NCBI GenBank assembly: GCA_008933045.1
Contig: WBXJ01000129.1
Span: 1 to 8,415, forward strand
Direction: 5' to 3'
DNA from: Verrucomicrobiota bacterium
GTDB lineage: Bacteria > Verrucomicrobiota > Verrucomicrobiia > Limisphaerales > SXQI01
Length of the DNA: 8,415 nt
Below, one piece after another: positions 1 to 6,478 of the stretch. The notes beneath the pieces are model-generated. The model saw only the letters and a program-made list of their open reading frames with translations, ran no database searches and was not told where the DNA came from. Numbering within the stretch: the first letter of the stretch is position 1; each line of letters starts with the position of its first letter. Position numbers and translations under genes: made by a program.

Positions 1-6
1 GCGTTG

Positions 7-44
7 AAAAAGCGTGCCGAGAACTTGGTTCTCCACGCTTTTTT
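7..44 (+). terminator. Rho-independent terminator-like hairpin just upstream of plsX
   Basis: The left arm AAAAAGCGTG (7-16) pairs perfectly with CACGCTTTTT (34-43). After a 2-nt CC bulge (17-18), a second helix GAGAAC (19-24) pairs with GTTCTC (28-33), closed by a TTG loop. The 3' arm runs into six T residues (39-44), the classic terminator form, and the matching A-tract on the 5' side would let it work in both directions. It probably ends the transcript of an unseen upstream gene; a TGA at 5-7 could be that gene's stop, but too little is visible to identify it. In many bacteria the gene before plsX is rpmF, which is context knowledge rather than something seen here. The oddity is its position: the T-tract ends 5 nt before the plsX ATG, so it could equally be an attenuator or a translation-control hairpin. 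Confidence 0.65.
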
Positions 45-49
45 CATTT

Positions 50-1060
50 ATGCGCATAGTCGTGGATGTCATGGGTGGTGACCACGGGTGCGAGGAGGTG
101 GTTCTCGGGGCGAAGCTGGCTTTGGCAGCGAACCCGAACATTACCGAACTCCATCTGGTGGGAAATGAGCCTGATGTTCTCGCGGCACTCAAAGCCGCCG
201 GTCTTTCTGATCGACGAGTCTCGATCACCCACGCGAGTCAGGTTCTCACGATGGAGGATAAACCCGTCGAGGGATTACGCCGCAAAAAAGACTGCTCGAT
301 TCTGAGAGCGGTAGATTTGCTCAAAGAGGGTAAAGGAGATGCGATGGTTTCGTTGGGCAACACCGGTGGTTTGGTGGCGGCCTCCACGATTCGATTGCGT
401 ACATTACCCGGTGTGGAGCGACCTGCGATCACCGCAGTGATTCCTTCTGAGACAAGAGAGTTTGTTCTGATTGATGCGGGTGCTAATCCCGATTGCAAGC
501 CCATCCATCTCGCCCAGTTCGCGATTATGGGCAGCATTTATTCTCGGGAAATCCTTCATCGCACTCACCCTCGGGTGGGCATCCTCAGCAACGGGACGGA
601 AGCTTCAAAAGGGACGGAATTAACTCGGGAGGCTGCGGCCTTATGCGCGCATCTCGGGCTAAATTTTGTTGGGTATGTGGAAGGTCATGACCTATACTCA
701 GACCGTGTCGAGGTCGTGGTGACCGATGGATTTGTAGGTAATATCGTGCTCAAAACTTCGGAGAGTTTGGCCAAGGGTATTTTTGGAATTCTCAAGCGTG
801 AATTGACCGCCACACCCATCCGAAAGTTGGGCGCATTGATCGCGAAAGGAGCGTTCCGCTCGGTGAAGCAGCGAATGGATCCGGATGTCTATGGTGGGGC
901 ACCACTACTGGGTCTCAATGGGAATGTGGTTAAAGCTCACGGTTCGGCTCGCAGAGGTGCGGTGATGAATGCCATTCGCGTGGCAGGTGAAGCAGTCGAG
1001 CACCGGATTAATGATTTAATTATTCAGCAAATCGCCGATACTCTGGGCAAGCCTGTGTGA
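50..1060 (+). CDS. plsX: Phosphate acyltransferase PlsX (acyl-ACP:phosphate acyltransferase)
   Basis: PlsX converts acyl-ACP and phosphate to acyl-phosphate, the donor used by the membrane enzyme PlsY to acylate glycerol-3-phosphate, and so links fatty-acid synthesis to phospholipid synthesis; it is a peripheral membrane protein. The 336-residue protein matches the usual family length. Family motifs appear in order: DVMGGD (6-11), a KP..G.RRKKDCS block (71-83), SLGNTGG (101-107, usually SAGNTGA), LIDAGAN (140-146), LSNGTE (179-184), GYVEGHD (208-214), VVTDGFVGN (223-231), YGGAPLLG (281-288) and HG (297-298). I chose the ATG at 50 because it puts the conserved MRIVVDVMGGD at the N-terminus. 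An in-frame GTG at 14 would add 12 residues encoded by the hairpin and is unlikely. There is no Shine-Dalgarno sequence. The stop overlaps the fabH start in a 4-bp GTGA, which suggests translational coupling. Confidence 0.96.
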   Translation: MRIVVDVMGGDHGCEEVVLGAKLALAANPNITELHLVGNEPDVLAALKAAGLSDRRVSITHASQVLTMEDKPVEGLRRKKDCSILRAVDLLKEGKGDAMVSLGNTGGLVAASTIRLRTLPGVERPAITAVIPSETREFVLIDAGANPDCKPIHLAQFAIMGSIYSREILHRTHPRVGILSNGTEASKGTELTREAAALCAHLGLNFVGYVEGHDLYSDRVEVVVTDGFVGNIVLKTSESLAKGIFGILKRELTATPIRKLGALIAKGAFRSVKQRMDPDVYGGAPLLGLNGNVVKAHGSARRGAVMNAIRVAGEAVEHRINDLIIQQIADTLGKPV

Positions 1061-2109
1061 CTCACGAAATGACCAACGATTCTTCAACAAAAAGATTCAA
1101 TAACCCTCGTCAAAAAGAGGGCTTCAACGGCCGTGTCTGCTCAATTGTGGGTGTGGGTTCTTACGTGCCGGAGCGGATTCTGACCAACGGCGATCTCGAG
1201 AAAATCGTTGAAACCACGGACGATTGGATTACCTCACGCACGGGCATCAAGGAACGGCGGATCGCCGCAGCGAACGAATACACCTCGGATCTAGCGGCTG
1301 AGGCGGCACGGAGGGCCATGCAAAATGCTGGCGTTACAGCGGATCAAATCGACCTGATCATCGTTGCAACGATCACGCCTGACATGCTCTTTCCCTCAAC
1401 GGCCTGTCTGGTTCAACAGAAAATTGGAGCCAAGCGTGCAGCCGGTTTTGATATTGAAGCCGCTTGTTCAGGTTTTATTTTTGCGTTGGAGATTGCCCAA
1501 CAATTTGTGATGTCCCACACGTATAATACGGTGTTGGTCATCGGCGCGGAGAAACTTTCCTCCATCATTGATTGGACGGATCGTAATACCTGCGTGCTGT
1601 TTGGAGATGGAGCTGGTGCTGCAATTATTCAAGCCCGACCGGACAGTCATGGGTTGCTCACCACCTGCATGGGGTCGGATGGTTCCAAAGGCGAACTGCT
1701 TTCTATGCCCGCCGGCGGTAGCCGTTGCCCGGCAACACCGGATTCGGTCGCCTCTCGCTTGCACTATTTGAGGATGGACGGAAAAGAGACATTCAAAAGT
1801 GCGGTCAACGCCATGCTCTCTGCCGCTCAGGAGGTGCTTCGGCGGTGTCACCTTGAGGTCAGCCAGATCAAGTGCATTATTCCGCATCAGGCCAATCTAC
1901 GGATCATCAATGCCGTCACTGATCGTTTGGACGCAACCGAGGAACAGGTGTTTATCAATCTCCACAAGTATGGAAATACATCGGCGGCTTCGGTGGCCAT
2001 CGCCCTCGATGAAGCGGTTCGGGAGGGGCGTGTGCAACGAGGTGATTTGGTTTTGTTAGTTGTTTTTGGCGCGGGACTGACATGGGGTGCTGCGGTCATA
2101 GAGTGGTGA
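1057..2109 (+). CDS. fabH: 3-oxoacyl-ACP synthase III (beta-ketoacyl-ACP synthase III, FabH)
   Basis: FabH condenses an acyl-CoA primer, usually acetyl-CoA, with malonyl-ACP to start type II fatty-acid synthesis in the cytoplasm. The thiolase-fold catalytic triad is complete: Cys137 in EAACSGF, His277 in IPHQAN and Asn307 in YGNTSAAS. The His-Asn distance of 30 residues equals that of the E. coli enzyme. Other family blocks are GVGSYVPER (32-40), TTDDWI..RTGI.ERR (53-68), PS.ACLVQ (113-120), GDGAGAA (183-189) and a C-terminal VFGAGLTWGA (336-345). With the GTG start at 1057 the protein has 350 residues, including about 26 before the usual core start; these are polar (Asn, Lys, Ser, Arg-rich) and resemble no known domain. 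An ATG at 1069 would give 346 residues and is equally possible, since neither start has a clear ribosome-binding site. Overlap with plsX indicates one operon. fabD, a common next gene, does not follow. Confidence 0.96.
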   Translation: MTHEMTNDSSTKRFNNPRQKEGFNGRVCSIVGVGSYVPERILTNGDLEKIVETTDDWITSRTGIKERRIAAANEYTSDLAAEAARRAMQNAGVTADQIDLIIVATITPDMLFPSTACLVQQKIGAKRAAGFDIEAACSGFIFALEIAQQFVMSHTYNTVLVIGAEKLSSIIDWTDRNTCVLFGDGAGAAIIQARPDSHGLLTTCMGSDGSKGELLSMPAGGSRCPATPDSVASRLHYLRMDGKETFKSAVNAMLSAAQEVLRRCHLEVSQIKCIIPHQANLRIINAVTDRLDATEEQVFINLHKYGNTSAASVAIALDEAVREGRVQRGDLVLLVVFGAGLTWGAAVIEW

Positions 2110-2189
2110 GTTTGAGAAAAGGTTCGTGGTATGGCTGCGAAATTTAGTTTGCGGCTACACTTATGGCACAGGCCGTGCTAGGTTTCGGC

Positions 2190-3278
2190 ATGGAAAGTTT
2201 TCAACAATATCTTAGCGCAGCCGTGCAAGCGGGTGCATCCGATGTCCACGTCAAAGTGGGTGGCCCTGTGGTTGTTCGGCTTAATCGTGTGTTGATCGAG
2301 GTGCAGGGCCCCACCCCCACCGAGGCGTGGATTAACCATGTGGTCCAAACCATTGTCCCCAAACATGCTCGGGAACGGCTGGAACGCGACCGTGAAGTAG
2401 ATTTTTCATATTACGCGCCTGGTTTAGGCCGATTTCGCACCAACGTTTTTCAACAAAAGGGAACCTTCGCCCTCGCGATGCGTTTTGTTAAAACCGAGGT
2501 AGCGACTTTTGAGGAACTGGGCTTGCGACCGATCATCAAAACAATCGCGGAGGAACATCGCGGTATTATCCTCATGGCAGGCACGACAGGTTGCGGCAAG
2601 TCAACCAGTTTGGCTGCGATTATCCAATACATCAACAAGCACTCCAAAAAGCACATTATCACGCTCGAAGATCCCATTGAATTTGTTTTCGAGGATCAGC
2701 AATCGGTCATCGAACAGCGCGAGGTGGGACTGGATACCAACTCTTTTTCAGAGGGTCTCAAGCATGTGCTCCGGCAAGATCCAGACGTGATCATGATCGG
2801 AGAAATGCGGGATGCGACGAGTTTTGCCGCAGCGATCAGCGCAGCCGATACGGGCCATTTGGTGCTTTCAACACTCCATACCACAAACTGCGCGCAGTCG
2901 GTCGGACGAATTCTAGATTTCTTTAAGGCTGACGAGCGGGAGCAAGTGCGTCGGCAACTTGCAGGAACACTGAAAGCAGTCGTCTGCCAGCGCATGGTCA
3001 CTACCGTCACCGGCGGAGTGACCCCAGCGCAGGAGATCATGTTGAATACTCCCACCGTTCGGAAACTGATCGAAGAAAATCGCCTAGACAAACTAGCCGC
3101 CGCGATTGAAACCGGCATGGATGACGGGATGAGGAGCTTTAATCAAGACCTCTTTGAGCTGGTTAAAGAGCGGCGGGTTACTGAGAAAGAAGCACTCTCG
3201 AAAGCCAGCAACCCACAAGCCTTGGAAATGAATTTCAAAGGCATTTTCCTCGATGAAGGTCGGCGTATTTTGAGCTAA
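2190..3278 (+). CDS. pilT: PilT/PilU-family type IV pilus retraction ATPase
   Basis: PilT-type hexameric ATPases power pilus disassembly and twitching at the cytoplasmic base of type IV pilus machines. An N-terminal PAS-like part carries GASDVHV (15-21) and FRTNVFQQ (82-89), followed by a RecA-like ATPase. Walker A is GTTGCGKS (131-138; the family usually has Ser where Cys is here). The Asp box is ITLEDPIEF (157-165), Walker B is DPDVIMIGEMRD (197-208) with Glu205, and the His box contains STLHTTN (227-233). I prefer the ATG at 2190: it gives 362 residues, places GASD as in PilT proteins and has a weak AGG upstream. An ATG at 2163 would add nine residues. The C-terminus (SFNQDLFELVKE, then EALSKASNPQAL) looks more like PilU than PilT, so the paralogue is uncertain. 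No pilin or other pilus gene is nearby. It lies 80 bp after fabH and may be co-transcribed or separately expressed; no clear promoter was seen. Confidence 0.9.
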   Translation: MESFQQYLSAAVQAGASDVHVKVGGPVVVRLNRVLIEVQGPTPTEAWINHVVQTIVPKHARERLERDREVDFSYYAPGLGRFRTNVFQQKGTFALAMRFVKTEVATFEELGLRPIIKTIAEEHRGIILMAGTTGCGKSTSLAAIIQYINKHSKKHIITLEDPIEFVFEDQQSVIEQREVGLDTNSFSEGLKHVLRQDPDVIMIGEMRDATSFAAAISAADTGHLVLSTLHTTNCAQSVGRILDFFKADEREQVRRQLAGTLKAVVCQRMVTTVTGGVTPAQEIMLNTPTVRKLIEENRLDKLAAAIETGMDDGMRSFNQDLFELVKERRVTEKEALSKASNPQALEMNFKGIFLDEGRRILS

Positions 3279-3291
3279 GTCACTGGCCCGA

Positions 3292-4626
3292 TCATTTTCT
3301 CTCGGTGCGGGTGATGTAGATGTCATCTTTCCGTAACGGTTTCAAAATCATCTGCACCGAACGTTCCACGGCCCCTTGGTTCTCGCTCATTACCTTCACG
3401 GCTGCCTGACCTAGGTCGTGGCGAGCTTGGTCGTTCGTGAGGAGTTCCATCATGACAGTCTCCAACTCAGCGGCATCAGCCACTTGCTTGGCCGCGCCCG
3501 CGCTCACTAAGGAATCGCTGATAGCCTGAAAATTTTGCATGTTCGGACCAAACACGATGGCTTTCCCGAGGGCCGCAGGTTCCAACGGATTTTGGCCACC
3601 TTTAGCCGTCAGGCTTTTGCCTATGAAAATTAGGGTCGCACACTCGTAAAAATAGCGTAACTCCCCTGTAGTATTAACGACCAGACAGTCGATGTCCCCC
3701 GGATTCAAATGGCTATGCACAGAAAGTTCAGTCCGAAAAACTAATTTGGTACCCGCTTTTTTTAGATCCCGTCCGGCTCCTTGGCTACGCTCAAAATGGC
3801 GAGGGACCACGACTAAGAACAGGTCAGGAAACACCTTTTTCAATCGCATGAAAATTTCCCCGAGAATGGCCTCCTCACCTTCATGGGTGCTGCCAGCCAC
3901 TAGAACCCGAGGGATTGTTGACAATCCAATCTGATGGAAAATATCCGCGACACTGAAAGCGGGACGTTCTTCCACCTTCGCAGGATCAAATTTGAGATTT
4001 CCTAGTTGCTTGATCACTCTAGCTCGGCACCCTAGGGTAATCATCCTCTGTGCGTCCTCCTCGTTTTGCACACCCACACCTGCAAACGAGGAGAAGATGC
4101 TACGGAAAATGAAACGCGCCCGTCGGTAACCGCGAAACGAACGTTCGGACATTCGGGCGTTGATCAAAAAGACAGGGATTCGACGAGACTGCGCTTTCCA
4201 AAGGAAATTGGGCCAAATCTCAGCCTCAATGAGCACGATCGCTTCAGGATTTACGACTCGGAGTGCGCGATTGATAAACGCCGGCCAATCAATGGGAAAA
4301 TAAACTTTGAGAATATGAGTCGGAAGTTTTTTTCTAAGTTCAGACATCCCAGTAGATGTCGTTGTTGAGACCAGAATCTTAAGGTTTGGGGCCTGTCGTT
4401 CCAGAGAACGAATCAGCTGAGTAGCGATGTTGACTTCGCCCACGCTGACGGCGTGAATCCAGAGACTATTTCGGTTACTAACCGCCGCTTTGATATGCGT
4501 ATCAAAGACACCGAAACGTTGCCAAAACCCCCGCTTCCAATGGCCCCGCCGCCACATTTTGAAAAAGTAGAATGGGGCAGACAGAAGGAAAGAAAACAGG
4601 AACAGTAAATTGTAGATGAACCTCAT
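3292..4626 (-). CDS. waaA: 3-deoxy-D-manno-octulosonic acid (Kdo) transferase WaaA/KdtA
   Basis: WaaA moves Kdo from CMP-Kdo onto lipid IVA at the inner face of the inner membrane, the first step of LPS core assembly. The 444-residue protein, read from the ATG ending at 4626, starts with a hydrophobic anchor (about 4-23) followed by basic residues (K24, R26, R27, K31, R32). The N-terminal GT-B half holds HAVSVGE (58-64), whose Glu64 matches the proposed catalytic base of the family, then STTTSTG (87-93), YFPIDWP (109-115), IEAEIWPN (133-140) and INARMSERS (155-163). The C-terminal half has VAGSTHEGEE (243-252), VVPRHFER (273-280) and GGQNPLEPAALGK (343-355), which forms the nucleotide-sugar site. 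Whether it adds one, two or more Kdo units cannot be read from sequence. It is convergent with the PilT-like gene and divergent from cimA, so it is its own transcription unit here. No Shine-Dalgarno sequence precedes the start. Confidence 0.95.
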   Translation of the reverse strand: MRFIYNLLFLFSFLLSAPFYFFKMWRRGHWKRGFWQRFGVFDTHIKAAVSNRNSLWIHAVSVGEVNIATQLIRSLERQAPNLKILVSTTTSTGMSELRKKLPTHILKVYFPIDWPAFINRALRVVNPEAIVLIEAEIWPNFLWKAQSRRIPVFLINARMSERSFRGYRRARFIFRSIFSSFAGVGVQNEEDAQRMITLGCRARVIKQLGNLKFDPAKVEERPAFSVADIFHQIGLSTIPRVLVAGSTHEGEEAILGEIFMRLKKVFPDLFLVVVPRHFERSQGAGRDLKKAGTKLVFRTELSVHSHLNPGDIDCLVVNTTGELRYFYECATLIFIGKSLTAKGGQNPLEPAALGKAIVFGPNMQNFQAISDSLVSAGAAKQVADAAELETVMMELLTNDQARHDLGQAAVKVMSENQGAVERSVQMILKPLRKDDIYITRTERK

Positions 4627-4822
4627 CGCGTCTGGGTGTTGTCAGTCGTTCAAGCACCATATGCAACTGTCGGAATTGGCTTCATCTCCAAATAATTCGT
4701 TCCTGAGCACCCTCTCTTGGTAAACCACGCGTGCGAACAGTGACAAGCTCAAACAAGGGTTTTTGACCTTTGCTTCTATCGGTTGCCGACTTATGCTTTC
4801 CGTTCCGCACAGAGCGGCCGTT
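4627..4822. promoter_or_regulatory. Divergent intergenic region between waaA and cimA
   Basis: These 196 bp separate the divergent starts of waaA and cimA and should by position hold a promoter for each. No convincing sigma-70 pair was found on either strand. TTGACC (4763-4768) resembles a -35 box, but the nearest -10-like hexamer, TATGCT (4792-4797), is 23 bp away, which is too far. A small hairpin CCGC-ACAGA-GCGG lies about 5 bp before the cimA ATG. In-frame starts TTG 4763 and ATG 4793 fall inside this region and could lengthen CimA. No terminator, attenuator or leader peptide rich in isoleucine or valine was recognised. Confidence 0.35.
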
Positions 4823-6388
4823 ATGAATCTTGAAGTTGAAATTTACGACACCACCCTGCGCGATGGAAGCCAGGGTGAAGGCATCAACTTTTCCGTGGCT
4901 GATAAAATTCGCATCGCGGAACGTCTGGACGATTTTGGCGTGCATTTTATTGAAGGCGGTTGGCCTGGGAGCAATCCCAAGGATATCGAATTTTTTAACC
5001 AAGCCAAACGGCGTCATTGGAAGCATGCTCGTTTGGCTGCCTTCGGTTCTACGCGCCGCAAGAATATCGAAGTGGAGAAGGACGAGCAGGTTCAACTACT
5101 GATTGCTGCGGAAACTCCGGTTGTCACCATTTACGGGAAAACGTGGATGCTGCATGTGACCGAAGTTCTGAATACCACACCCGAAGAGAACCTTGCGATG
5201 ATCTCGGATACCGTGCGTTATCTCAAACAGCACGGGAAGTATGTTATCTACGATGCTGAGCACGCCTTCGACGGTTACAAAGATAACCCAGAATACGCCC
5301 TAGCAACTTGGGAAGCCGCCCAAAATGCAGGGGCGGATAACATCACTCTCTGCGACACCAATGGTGGGTGTCTCCCTTCTGAGGTCGCAATTATTGTGCA
5401 GGCTGCGAAAGCTCGTTTGGATCGGGTTAAGATCGGCATCCATACCCACAACGACGCAGGGTTAGGCGTTGCCAATGCGTTGGCGGCTGTGGGAGTCGGT
5501 GCCTCGCACGTGCAAGGCACGGTGAACGGTTATGGCGAGCGGACGGGGAATTGTAACATCATCACTGCCATCGCCAATTTGGCTCTGAAAATGAATAGGA
5601 GCTGTGTGCGCCCCGGCGCACTCGAAAAGCTGAAGGAGCTTTCGCAGTTCGTGGATGAGATCGCGAACATTCGGCATGACCCTCGCCAGCCCTGGGTGGG
5701 TGCTGCGGCTTTTGCGCACAAGGGGGGCACACACGTCAACGCGGTTCTCAAGGTTGTTCACAGCTATGAACACGTGAATCCTGAGTCCGTCGGCAACTCT
5801 CGGCGAGTGTTGATTAGTGATCTCGCTGGCCGCAGCAACATTGTGATGAAAGCTCGAGAGTTAGGCTTCGATCTAACGAATAATACCTCAGAGCTAAAGG
5901 AGATTCTCACGCGGATCAAAGCACTCGAACATCAAGGCTACGAGTTTGAAGCCGCAGAAGGTTCCTTGGCACTTTTAATTCGGAAGACGCTGAAACATGT
6001 GGAGGCACCTTTTAAGGTAGAAGCTTATCACGTTTCGATGCGGCGCGATGGCGAGAGTTCCATTTGTGAGGCGACCGTCAAAGTGCAGGTTGGGGACAAA
6101 CAAGCTCATACAGTGGCTGAAGGAGATGGCCCCGTGAACGCACTTGATTCCGCGCTGCGTGCGGCTCTGATCCGTTTTTTCCCTGCTTTGGCGGATATTT
6201 CCCTGACTGATTACAAAGTGCGAATCTTGGACTCTGATACCGGCACCGCTGCCAAGACGCGTGTCCTGATTGGTTCCACGGACGGCAAGGAGGAATGGAA
6301 CACGGTCGGGGTGAGTGAAAATATTGTCGAGGCTAGTTTGCAGGCACTCGTCGATAGCTTGGAGTATCGTTTACTAACCTTGATCTGA
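4823..6388 (+). CDS. cimA: (R)-citramalate synthase CimA
   Basis: CimA condenses pyruvate with acetyl-CoA to (R)-citramalate, opening the threonine-independent route to 2-oxobutyrate and isoleucine. The 521-residue protein has the LeuA/HMG-CoA-lyase-type TIM barrel, a linker and a C-terminal allosteric domain (about 395-515). Catalytic features are DTTLRDGSQGEG (9-20, with Arg13 and Asp14), FIEGGWPGSNPKD (42-54), IHTHNDAGLG (206-215, metal ligands His207 and His209), NGYGERTGN (235-243) and AFAHKGGTHVNAV (296-308). The GGWPGSNPKD and AHKGGTHV blocks point to the Geobacter/Leptospira-like citramalate synthase branch rather than 2-isopropylmalate synthase or homocitrate synthase. The C-terminal domain suggests feedback control, probably by isoleucine, but the effector is inferred from the family. 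I chose the ATG at 4823 because it matches the usual N-terminus just before YDTTLRDG; ATG 4793 or TTG 4763 would add 10 or 20 residues. It is followed by valS in the same direction after 90 bp. Confidence 0.94.
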   Translation: MNLEVEIYDTTLRDGSQGEGINFSVADKIRIAERLDDFGVHFIEGGWPGSNPKDIEFFNQAKRRHWKHARLAAFGSTRRKNIEVEKDEQVQLLIAAETPVVTIYGKTWMLHVTEVLNTTPEENLAMISDTVRYLKQHGKYVIYDAEHAFDGYKDNPEYALATWEAAQNAGADNITLCDTNGGCLPSEVAIIVQAAKARLDRVKIGIHTHNDAGLGVANALAAVGVGASHVQGTVNGYGERTGNCNIITAIANLALKMNRSCVRPGALEKLKELSQFVDEIANIRHDPRQPWVGAAAFAHKGGTHVNAVLKVVHSYEHVNPESVGNSRRVLISDLAGRSNIVMKARELGFDLTNNTSELKEILTRIKALEHQGYEFEAAEGSLALLIRKTLKHVEAPFKVEAYHVSMRRDGESSICEATVKVQVGDKQAHTVAEGDGPVNALDSALRAALIRFFPALADISLTDYKVRILDSDTGTAAKTRVLIGSTDGKEEWNTVGVSENIVEASLQALVDSLEYRLLTLI

Positions 6389-6478
6389 GCCACAGGCTCG
6401 CCATTTCTAGAACCGAGATGCCACCGAAAAGTGCCAACGATTAGTGAGCAGGAACCGGCGTAAACAAATCTATTTTCC

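Noticed and set aside
14..49. GTG at 14 as an upstream start for plsX
   Set aside because: It sits inside the hairpin, and the added 12 residues are absent from the usual PlsX N-terminus, which begins right at the ATG at 50.
1468..1887. 139-codon open frame on the minus strand within fabH
   Set aside because: It is fully antisense to the FabH region carrying its active-site Cys and GDGAGAA block, with no supporting motif.
2131..2181. 16-codon open frame starting at ATG 2131 with an AAAAGG upstream, ending inside the PilT-like gene
   Set aside because: It is too short to judge, has no regulatory amino-acid pattern, and nothing else supports a leader peptide.
2696..3118. 140-codon open frame on the minus strand within the PilT-like gene
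   Set aside because: It mirrors the conserved ATPase core and has a low-complexity Ser/Arg-rich translation, typical of a shadow frame.
4763..4797. TTGACC plus TATGCT as a cimA promoter
   Set aside because: The spacing of 23 bp is far from the 16-18 bp expected, and no better partner exists for either box.
4682..5095. 137-codon minus-strand frame covering the waaA-cimA spacer and 5' cimA
   Set aside because: Most of it is antisense to conserved CimA motifs and the product is not recognisable, so the spacer is better read as a regulatory region.
6386..6401. Small inverted repeat at the cimA stop as a terminator
   Set aside because: The stem is only 5 bp and is followed by a mixed sequence rather than a T-run.
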